A stretch of DNA of 5,332 nt from Dehalococcoidia bacterium (GTDB taxonomy: Bacteria > Chloroflexota > Dehalococcoidia > UBA6926), in contig JAAXGS010000167.1 in the NCBI GenBank assembly GCA_012271225.1, positions 1 through 5,332 of the forward strand. The letters run 5' to 3'. Below, piece after piece: positions 1 to 4,860 of this stretch. Position 1 is the first letter of the stretch. Every line of letters begins with the position of its first letter. Position numbers and translations under genes: made by a program. The notes beneath the pieces are model-generated. The model saw only the letters and a program-made list of their open reading frames with translations. It did no database searches and had not been told where the DNA came from.

Positions 1-6
1 GGCGGC

Positions 7-360
7 ATGGGGACATTCAGCGTCAGTATTGAGCTCGCGAACAGGGAAGGGACGCGCGTACGCGAAATCGAAGCGCTGGTGGACACCGGCGCCGCGTACA
101 GTGTCTTTCCCGCCAACCTGCTGGCCGATCTGGATGTTGAGCCGGCGGAGAGGCGCCAGTTTGAGATGGCGGATGGCCGCGTGATCGAAATGGGCATGGG
201 CGAGGCCGTCGCCAGAGTCGATGGTCGGAGCGCCACCACGATGGTCATTTTTGGAGACGCCGGCACGGGCCCTCTGCTGGGGGCGCACGCGCTTGAGGGG
301 CTTGGCCTGGGAGTTGACCCCGTCAACAGGGAACTGATCCCGGTCACAATGAGACTGTAG
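7..360 (+). CDS. Clan AA (retroviral-type) aspartyl protease, copy 1
   Basis: Small 117-residue protein of the retropepsin-like fold. The active-site loop is LVDTGAAYSVFP, with the catalytic Asp at residue 26 in a DTGA motif. A flap-like ADGR segment lies at residues 55-58, and the second hydrophobic-hydrophobic-Gly element, PLLGAHAL, is at 89-96. Retropepsins act as dimers, each subunit giving one Asp; a single-lobe protein of this length fits that. No signal peptide or membrane segment is visible, so it is probably cytoplasmic. Substrate and role are unknown. The ATG at 7 is chosen because MGTF aligns with the start of the second copy downstream. Only six bases precede it, so its ribosome-binding site lies outside the window or is absent, and an upstream start cannot be excluded. 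The family is recognised; proteolytic activity is inferred from the motif. Confidence 0.85.
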   Translation: MGTFSVSIELANREGTRVREIEALVDTGAAYSVFPANLLADLDVEPAERRQFEMADGRVIEMGMGEAVARVDGRSATTMVIFGDAGTGPLLGAHALEGLGLGVDPVNRELIPVTMRL

Positions 361-368
361 GGCGGTGG

Positions 369-385
369 CGGGGGCCTGGCCCCCG
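369..385. repeat. 17-bp GC palindrome between the protease genes
   Basis: CGGGGGCCTGGCCCCCG is a perfect inverted repeat about an unpaired central T, starting eight bases after the stop of the first protease gene. As RNA it can fold into a 6-bp stem (CGGGGG/CCCCCG) with a 5-nt loop. No T-run follows, so it is not a classical intrinsic terminator. It could weaken read-through or stabilise the upstream mRNA end. Confidence 0.45.
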
Positions 386-437
386 AGAGCCGTGGGTGGT
401 GAGTTCAGCTGCCGAGCGAAGAAGGCCCGGGAAGCGC

Positions 438-445
438 AGGGAAGG
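438..445 (+). promoter_or_regulatory. Shine-Dalgarno for protease copy 2 (decides GTG start)
   Basis: AGGGAAGG lies just before the GTG at 447, with AGGG ending five bases from it. This favours GTG 447 over the in-frame ATG at 396, whose extra 17 residues (rich in Arg and Lys) have no counterpart in the first copy. Confidence 0.5.
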
Positions 446-446
446 T

Positions 447-809
447 GTGGCTGACATCAGCACGTTTCGGGTTGCTGTCGAGGTATTGAGCAGGGACGGT
501 TCACGCGCAGAAGCCGTAGAGGCGCTGGTCGACACCGGCGCGTTCTACACGCTGCTGCCTGCGCCGCTACTCCATGACCTGGGACACTCCGTCGCCTGGC
601 GGGAGGCGTTCAGGCTGGCGGATGGACGCTCGATTGAATTGGGCGTTGTGGAGGCGGTCGTCCGCTATGATGGTCGAGAGCGGACGACGCCGATTGTTTT
701 CGGCCCGGACGACGCCAGGCCATTGCTGGGCGCGTTCACACTGGAGGCATTCGCGCTCACCATAGATCCACGGCGCGGGGAACTGGTGCAGGCGGAGTTG
801 ACGCTGTAG
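447..809 (+). CDS. Clan AA (retroviral-type) aspartyl protease, copy 2
   Basis: 120-residue retropepsin-like protein, paralogue of the gene just upstream. From STF (residues 5-7) to the end it aligns without gaps over 116 positions to copy 1, with about 56 identities by hand count. It keeps the active-site loop LVDTGAFYTLLP (Asp29), the LADGRSIELG flap-like region, PLLGAFTL near residues 92-99, and the terminal DP...EL pattern. I chose the GTG at 447 because an AGGGAAGG site precedes it and the protein then begins where copy 1 begins; an in-frame ATG at 396 would add 17 unalignable residues. The gap to copy 1 is 86 bp, so the pair may be co-transcribed. Both catalytic Asp residues are intact, so the duplicate is not obviously decayed. 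Homodimers and heterodimers of the two are both possible. Substrate and role are unknown. Confidence 0.8.
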   Translation: MADISTFRVAVEVLSRDGSRAEAVEALVDTGAFYTLLPAPLLHDLGHSVAWREAFRLADGRSIELGVVEAVVRYDGRERTTPIVFGPDDARPLLGAFTLEAFALTIDPRRGELVQAELTL

Positions 810-816
810 GACGGAC

Positions 817-842
817 GCGGGGCGGCAGAACGGCAACCCCGC
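817..842. terminator. Possible weak hairpin between convergent genes
   Basis: GCGGGG at 817-822 pairs with CCCCGC at 837-842 across a 14-nt loop, just after the stop of the second protease gene and before the convergent end of the GmrSD-like gene. Position fits a terminator, but no T-run follows on either strand, so this is only a candidate. Confidence 0.25.
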
Positions 843-863
843 TGCGCATTCAGGTTTAGGCGC

Positions 864-895
864 GGCAGGCTGTGCTTGAACGTCAGGCAGGCTGT
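864..895. repeat. Short direct repeat, two copies of GGCAGGCTGT
   Basis: The 10-mer GGCAGGCTGT occurs at 864-873 and 886-895, start to start 22 bp, in the convergent intergenic gap one base from the stop codon of the GmrSD-like gene. It could be a small duplication or a remnant at an insertion edge. It may also be chance. Confidence 0.35.
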
Positions 896-896
896 C

Positions 897-2150
897 CTAC
901 GCCGCCGTTATGGCCGCCTGTTCATCTTCGCCGATCTCCGGATCCTCAGGCTCATCTTCCACATACATGTCAGAGATGCCGGCAATGCGGGCGTCGGTCA
1001 GGGCGTTGCGGAAGACATCTTTCCCGTCTCCGAGGTTTCGCCCCATAGCTTTGCCGATGGAGTCAAGCATACGCTGGCCACGGTCCACGAAGAACTGTAC
1101 GAAATCATCGTCTTTGAGCAGCGCAGGATTGGCCCAATGGGATTCCAGTAGTGAATTCAGTTCGCCATCCGTTGTGCTATCCGGAATGTTCCTGCGGATT
1201 GTATCAAGGTAAATGGAGGGCGCTCGCCCGCCAATCCTCTTGTTCGTGGTGGAATCCATAGGCGTCTTGTTGATGATGGAGTTGTAGATTTTGTTTTGGA
1301 TTTTGTTCTTATCACACCACGCGGCGGGGAAAATATGATGGATATCGATAGCCTTCTCGTGGAAGACGGAGAGGTTGAGAGGTGTAGTGACGATCCAATC
1401 CTTTGCCTGATACTTCATTTGAAGGGCAAACACCCCCTTGTAGGCGGCACTCTGACGTGTCCTCAGTGAAACAAGCCTTTCTGGGATAAACGTTGCCTCC
1501 CGGAGCATCTGGGGGACTGTGCCGTCGCGGACAAAGCTCGCCACCTGCACGAGATCCTGTGCAAACAGGGTCTCTGTAGGGCCGCCGTAGACTTCTCCAA
1601 AGACGCCTGTCCAGTACCACTGCTCCAGCCGCCCATTTGCCCGGCCTGGCCGTGCCTCATCTCCAAGCTCCACATACAAGGCGGCGAGGGGCACGAGTTG
1701 GGTGGCATAGGGCACGTTCTTCTTGCCAAAGACGTATTGGGAGTTAAGAAACTCTGCGGCGGAGATGAACCCACTTTCCACTTTGTCCGCCCAGGCCCGG
1801 TAATCATTGAGTGTGAGGTCCAGAATGTCACGTTTGCGGCATCCGATGGCAGGCAACTGATTGCCCGTTTTGCCTTCTGCGAGGGCCTGACGGCGGTCCT
1901 CCTGCGTTTTGAGGAGGGTGATCACCTGCAGGAACCTGTCGCCGTCCACATCCTGCAGAACGCTGTTCTTGGTGCGCATTCGGTATCGCCGCGCATCCCA
2001 ATCCTCGCGCAGAGAAAACTCGTCGTCCATTGCGAATGATGCTGTGGCCAGCTCAAAAACATTCAGAATGACGCCGCCCGTGTTGACCTTTTCAAAGACG
2101 AGGCAGACGGCCTCTTTGGGCGTGTTCTTTGCAAGTTCAATAACAGGCAT
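897..2150 (-). CDS. C-terminal fragment: end of DUF262 plus DUF1524/HNH nuclease
   Basis: This open frame of 417 residues runs from the first ATG after the internal stop. AVCLVFEKVNTGG at residues 14-26 and the following VFELATA are the distal part of DUF262. LEQWYWTGVFGEVYGG (175-190) and TETLFAQDL are the usual linker region of fused family members. DIHHIFPAAWC (269-279) is the HNH/DUF1524 catalytic motif, followed by SIINKTPMDSTTNKRIGG and APSIYL, all intact. The tail is acidic (EDEPEDPEIGEDEQ). No Shine-Dalgarno is visible before the ATG at 2150 (the preceding bases read TCTAAGTATCAA), so independent translation looks doubtful. The coding sequence actually continues upstream to the stop at 2190-2192 with 13 more codons. 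Confidence 0.7.
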   Translation of the reverse strand: MPVIELAKNTPKEAVCLVFEKVNTGGVILNVFELATASFAMDDEFSLREDWDARRYRMRTKNSVLQDVDGDRFLQVITLLKTQEDRRQALAEGKTGNQLPAIGCRKRDILDLTLNDYRAWADKVESGFISAAEFLNSQYVFGKKNVPYATQLVPLAALYVELGDEARPGRANGRLEQWYWTGVFGEVYGGPTETLFAQDLVQVASFVRDGTVPQMLREATFIPERLVSLRTRQSAAYKGVFALQMKYQAKDWIVTTPLNLSVFHEKAIDIHHIFPAAWCDKNKIQNKIYNSIINKTPMDSTTNKRIGGRAPSIYLDTIRRNIPDSTTDGELNSLLESHWANPALLKDDDFVQFFVDRGQRMLDSIGKAMGRNLGDGKDVFRNALTDARIAGISDMYVEDEPEDPEIGEDEQAAITAA

Positions 2151-2189
2151 TTGATACTTAGAGAAATTGTCTGTGATCTCTTCAACGAA

Positions 2190-2192
2190 TCA
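2190..2192 (-). other. In-frame TGA interrupting the GmrSD-like gene
   Basis: On the minus strand the codons read GTT CAG TGA TTC GTT GAA, giving FVQ-stop-FVEEITDNFSKYQMPVIEL with no frame change. The other complete genes in the window end in TAG, TAG, TAG or TAA. Tryptophan is encoded by TGG in thrS, which argues against TGA being reassigned here. Confidence 0.9.
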
Positions 2193-2804
2193 CTGAACAA
2201 ACTCGTTTGCGTTGCCTTCAGGGTGTTGTCGGCCATCGCGCGACCAATGATTGATGTAGGAAAAGGCCCAGTTCATTGGAGCCATGAGCCGCTCTGTCGG
2301 TATCATGTGTTGCTCAAACTCTTTATCCTCTGAGGAGAGATCAAGCAGGATTTCGCGCCCCAGGCCGCTTGTGCGGATCCCATTTTCCGGAAGGCTCTCG
2401 ATGGGGTCTTCGCGCTCAACGTTAGGGTCCAGAGCAGCCTGCATGTTCACGTAGTAGCGCCGCCTGATTTTGCGCCCCTTGCTGTCTCTTGTTTCGACTG
2501 GGTCCCTGTGGCGCAGCGCCTGATACAGAGACGTCAGTCGCTGCTGGCCATCCAGTAGGTAGGATGTGGGTTGCGCGGATGTGTCAGGAACGCCCTCAAT
2601 CAGCCGCGGCTTGAGCCTGATGTCCCCGCCGGCCTCCAGCGTCATCACTGCCCCGATTGGGAACCCGCGGGAAATGCTGGCCAACAGGCCACGGATGCGG
2701 TCATCATCCCACACCCATCCCCTCTGAAAGTCCGGGAGGTGTATCCCTCCGGATTCGATACTGTCGAGCAGGTTACTGAGCAACTTTGGATTGGTCTCAA
2801 ACAC
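2190..2804 (-). CDS. N-terminal fragment: DUF262 (GmrS-type) domain
   Basis: This 204-residue piece ends at the TGA. It starts with GTG at 2804, preceded by a strong AGGAGG eight bases away. LPDFQRGWVW at residues 23-32 is the typical DUF262 opening (P-x-F-QR-x-W-W), GFPIG is at 47-51, and YLLDGQQRLTSLYQAL at 82-97 carries the DGQQR motif tied to nucleotide hydrolysis in GmrS- and SspE-type proteins. A basic KGRKIRRRYY patch follows. The domain is cut before its C-terminal FEKVNTGG segment, which lies beyond the stop, so the fragment alone is unlikely to be a complete sensor/NTPase domain. Confidence 0.75.
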   Translation of the reverse strand: MFETNPKLLSNLLDSIESGGIHLPDFQRGWVWDDDRIRGLLASISRGFPIGAVMTLEAGGDIRLKPRLIEGVPDTSAQPTSYLLDGQQRLTSLYQALRHRDPVETRDSKGRKIRRRYYVNMQAALDPNVEREDPIESLPENGIRTSGLGREILLDLSSEDKEFEQHMIPTERLMAPMNWAFSYINHWSRDGRQHPEGNANEFVQ

Positions 2805-2810
2805 AACAAG

Positions 2811-2818
2811 AACCTCCT
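2811..2818 (-). promoter_or_regulatory. Strong Shine-Dalgarno for the GmrSD-like gene (GTG start)
   Basis: The minus strand reads AGGAGGTT, then TTCTTGTT overlapping into the GTG start at 2804-2802. The spacing from AGGAGG to GTG is eight bases. This is the best ribosome-binding site in the window and fixes the GTG start. Confidence 0.8.
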
Positions 2819-2850
2819 GGCTGGGAGTGGTGCTTGTAAACGATAATCAG

Positions 2851-2880
2851 ACTTTAGGGATACTCCGGGGCGCCGGTCAA
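2851..2880 (-). promoter_or_regulatory. Possible sigma70-type promoter for the GmrSD-like gene
   Basis: On the minus strand TTGACC (2880-2875, 5 of 6 to the -35 consensus) is followed after 18 bases by TAAAGT (2856-2851, 4 of 6 to the -10). It lies in the 87-bp gap after thrS and upstream of the ribosome-binding site. It would allow expression independent of thrS. Weak -10, so tentative. Confidence 0.35.
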
Positions 2881-2891
2881 TGGCGTGATCG

Positions 2892-4667
2892 TTACCCCCG
2901 TTGTGCTATTTCCTCCTGTGCGCGGGTGATGAAGTCATCGGTGGGCATGGGGCCCAGGTTCTCGCTGTTCTCGCGGCGGCGGACGGCGACGGCGTCTGCC
3001 GCCTCCTCGCGGTCTCCAACCACAAGCATGTAGGGCACTCGCTGTCCCTGCGCGTCACGAATCTTGGCGTTCATCCGCTCATTGCGGTCATCGATCTCGC
3101 AGCGCAGGCCGGAGGCGCGCAGGCGGGTTTCCACCCGTCGCGCATAGGGAACATGGCGGTCCGCAATCGGAATAATCACGGCCTGAACGGGCGCGAGCCA
3201 CAGAGGGAAAGCGCCGGCGTTGTGCTCAAGCAGCACGCCCAAAAAGCGCTCCAGCGAGCCCAGAATGGCGCGGTGGATCATCACCGGCCGCTCCCTCCGG
3301 TTGTCCTCCGTCACGTATTCCAGGCCGAACCGCTCCGGCAGATTGAAATCCAGCTGAAAGGTGCTCAACTGCCATTCACGCCGCAGCGCGTCCCGGGAGA
3401 AGAGATCGATCTTGGGCCCGTAGAACGCGCCCTCATTGGGTATCTCCTCGTAGTCCGTGCCGGCGAGCGCGTCACGCAGGGCCTGTTCCGCCCTGTCCCA
3501 CGTCTCATCGCTGCCCACGCGCTGGTCCGGCCGCAGTGAGAGCGTGTAGCGCGGCTCATTCAGGCCAAACGCGGCGTACACCTCACGCATCATGCGGATG
3601 AGCGAGGAGAACTCCTCCTGTATCTGGTCGATGCGGCAGAAGATGTGGGCATCGTCCTGTGAGAAGCTGCGGACGCGGGTCAGGCCGTGCGTGACGCCGG
3701 AGCGCTCATTCCGATGCAGACGGCCGAAATCCGCATAGCGCAGCGGCAGAGCGCGGTAGGAGTGCAGCTGCGAGAGATAGACGACGCAGTGCCCGGGGCA
3801 GTTCATCGGCTTGACGCCGTATTCGATGTCATCGGACTGCGTGAGGTACATGCTCTCCAGATAGTTGTCATAGTGGCCGGAGCGCTTCCACAGATCAGAG
3901 AGGAAGATCTGCGGGGTGATGATCTCCCGGTAGCCGTAGGCGTCATACAGCTCCCTGATGAAATCGACCATCAGGTTATAGACGGTTGCGCCCTTCGGCA
4001 GGAAGAAGGGGCTGGCGGGGGCGATGGGGTCAAAGAAGAAGAGATCGAGCTCACGGCCCAGACGGCGGTGATCCCGCCGTTCCGCCTCCGCAATCCGCTG
4101 CAGGTGGGCGTCAAGCTCCTCCTGTGTTTCAAAGAGCGCGCCGTAGATGCGCTGCAGCTGCGGGTTGCGCTCATCGCCGCGCCAGTACGCCCCAGCGACC
4201 CTCAGCAGTTTGAACGCGCCGGTCCTGTCCGTGGACTCCGCGTGAGGGCCCTGACAGAGGTCCGTGAACCCCCGGTGGCTGAAGATGGAGACCGTGTCAT
4301 CTGCCAGGCTCTCGATGATCTCTACCTTAAAAGGCTGATCTGAGAAGCGGCGGAGGCCCTCCTCGCGCGGGAGCTCTTCGGCGATGAACGGCGCCGCTGC
4401 AGCGGCGCTTTCCCGCATGCGCGACTCAATCTCCGGCAGGTCGTCGGGCGTCAGTGTGCGCGGCAGCAGGAAATCGTAATAGAAGCCATCGTCGATTGGC
4501 GGGCCGATCCCCAGCTTGGCGTCCGGAAACATGGCGAGGACGGCCTCCGCCATCATGTGCGCGGCGGAGTGCCGCATACGGATGAGAGCCTCGTTGTCGC
4601 CGGCATAGCGGCCCTCCAGGGCATCGCTGCTGCCTTCAGGGGTGGATGTCTGATGCTGATGGGACAT
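2892..4667 (-). CDS. thrS: Threonyl-tRNA synthetase, TGS-less form
   Basis: 591-residue class II synthetase that activates threonine and charges tRNA-Thr in the cytoplasm. The editing domain comes first: HSAAH at residues 33-37 and LCQGPH at 137-142 supply the His and Cys residues of the Ser-tRNA-Thr editing site. In the catalytic core, class II motif 1 lies around YREIITP (246-252), motif 2 is GRLHRNERSG (315-324) and motif 3 is around GSLERFLG (470-477). The expected zinc ligands are present: Cys290 (MNCPGHC), His341 (DDAHIF) and His465 (MIHRAI). An anticodon-binding domain fills about 490-591. E. coli ThrRS is 642 residues with an N-terminal TGS domain; here only about 22 polar residues precede the editing domain, so TGS is absent. 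The ATG at 4667 has only a weak, distant AAGGCG upstream; the next in-frame Met (residue 31) would begin just before the editing motif, so the first is preferred. No T-box motif seen upstream. Confidence 0.97.
   Translation of the reverse strand: MSHQHQTSTPEGSSDALEGRYAGDNEALIRMRHSAAHMMAEAVLAMFPDAKLGIGPPIDDGFYYDFLLPRTLTPDDLPEIESRMRESAAAAAPFIAEELPREEGLRRFSDQPFKVEIIESLADDTVSIFSHRGFTDLCQGPHAESTDRTGAFKLLRVAGAYWRGDERNPQLQRIYGALFETQEELDAHLQRIAEAERRDHRRLGRELDLFFFDPIAPASPFFLPKGATVYNLMVDFIRELYDAYGYREIITPQIFLSDLWKRSGHYDNYLESMYLTQSDDIEYGVKPMNCPGHCVVYLSQLHSYRALPLRYADFGRLHRNERSGVTHGLTRVRSFSQDDAHIFCRIDQIQEEFSSLIRMMREVYAAFGLNEPRYTLSLRPDQRVGSDETWDRAEQALRDALAGTDYEEIPNEGAFYGPKIDLFSRDALRREWQLSTFQLDFNLPERFGLEYVTEDNRRERPVMIHRAILGSLERFLGVLLEHNAGAFPLWLAPVQAVIIPIADRHVPYARRVETRLRASGLRCEIDDRNERMNAKIRDAQGQRVPYMLVVGDREEAADAVAVRRRENSENLGPMPTDDFITRAQEEIAQRG
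4391..4408. repeat. 18-bp perfect palindrome inside thrS
   Basis: GCGCCGCTGCAGCGGCGC is self-complementary across 18 bp. It encodes part of an alanine run (residues 88-92) in the thrS editing domain. GCN codons make such palindromes easy to form, so it may be a by-product of the Ala tract. Confidence 0.6.
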
Positions 4668-4695
4668 GTGTGTTCGCCGCGCCTTGTTCTCATCC

Positions 4696-4701
4696 TATAA
4701 T
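4696..4701 (+). promoter_or_regulatory. Candidate -10 box (TATAAT) for the M42 peptidase gene
   Basis: A perfect TATAAT stands out in GC-rich DNA 159 bp before the peptidase ATG. The best -35 at a 17-bp spacing is TTCGCC (4673-4678), only 3 of 6. If used, the transcript would have a leader of about 150 nt. On the minus strand the same bases give ATTATA, so an involvement in thrS transcription cannot be excluded. Confidence 0.4.
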
Positions 4702-4753
4702 GACAGGAAAACGGGGACAGGGACGCCGCGATGACGGAACGGGCAAACCGAGC

Positions 4754-4779
4754 GCCCGGAGTTCCGGGGAACGGCGGGC
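4754..4779. repeat. Imperfect hairpin in the thrS/M42 intergenic region
   Basis: GCCCG (4754-4758) pairs with CGGGC (4775-4779), then a GA/GG internal loop, then GTTC (4761-4764) pairs with GAAC (4769-4772) around a CGGG tetraloop. Either strand could fold this way in the leader of the peptidase or of thrS. No T-run follows. Confidence 0.4.
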
Positions 4780-4823
4780 CATCGCCGCGCCGCCCCTTTC
4801 ATATAAGAGACGAGAACAGAGAC

Positions 4824-4835
4824 GCCCGGCCGGGC
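4824..4835. repeat. 12-bp perfect palindrome upstream of the M42 gene
   Basis: GCCCGGCCGGGC is self-complementary and lies 26 bases before the peptidase start. It could be a regulator-binding site or part of a GC-rich leader structure. No regulator is identifiable from it. Confidence 0.4.
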
Positions 4836-4860
4836 TGCCGGGGCCAACAGTCAGGTGAAC

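Larger units (their letters stand above)
897..2804 (-). pseudogene. GmrSD-like DUF262-DUF1524 defence nuclease, interrupted by an in-frame TGA
   Basis: The minus strand carries one continuous frame of 635 codons plus TAG, broken only by TGA at 2190-2192 (codon 205). The N-terminal half has the DUF262 (GmrS/ParB-Srx-like NTPase) hallmarks and the C-terminal half has the DUF1524 HNH nuclease. Fused DUF262-DUF1524 proteins such as GmrSD and SspE are modification-dependent restriction or anti-phage enzymes and are commonly about this long. Conserved sequence flanks the stop on both sides in the same frame, so this is a nonsense codon rather than a frameshift, or else a sequencing error or recoding event. 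The gene converges on the protease pair and lies 87 bp downstream of thrS. It is AT-richer than its neighbours, for example about 38% GC over 1261-1320, which suggests horizontal transfer. The target modification cannot be told from sequence. Confidence 0.8.

Noticed and set aside
396..446. Extended N-terminus of the second protease from ATG 396
   Set aside because: The added 17 residues are basic and unalignable with copy 1, while GTG 447 has a suitable AGGGAAGG site and matches the family start.
2150..2192. Selenocysteine insertion at the in-frame TGA
   Set aside because: Only a weak 5-bp AGAGA/TCTCT pairing lies shortly downstream, not a convincing bacterial SECIS, and the family has no known selenocysteine or cysteine at a catalytic site here.
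2190..2192. Genome-wide TGA reassignment (genetic code 4 or 25)
   Set aside because: thrS and the peptidase use TGG for Trp and normal Gly codons with no internal TGA, and the DNA is GC-rich.
2151..2333. Plus-strand 60-codon open frame across the interrupted region
   Set aside because: Antisense to conserved DUF262 coding on the minus strand; no features of its own.
2901..3539. Long plus-strand open frame antisense to thrS (212 codons)
   Set aside because: It lies entirely within the well-supported thrS gene, has no recognisable domain, and is typical of antisense open frames in GC-rich DNA.
3687..4343. Second long plus-strand open frame antisense to thrS (218 codons)
   Set aside because: Same reason: opposite strand of conserved ThrRS editing and catalytic coding, no family features.
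4668..4860. T-box riboswitch upstream of thrS
   Set aside because: No AGGGTGGNACCGCG-like T-box sequence or terminator with T-run is visible on the minus strand.
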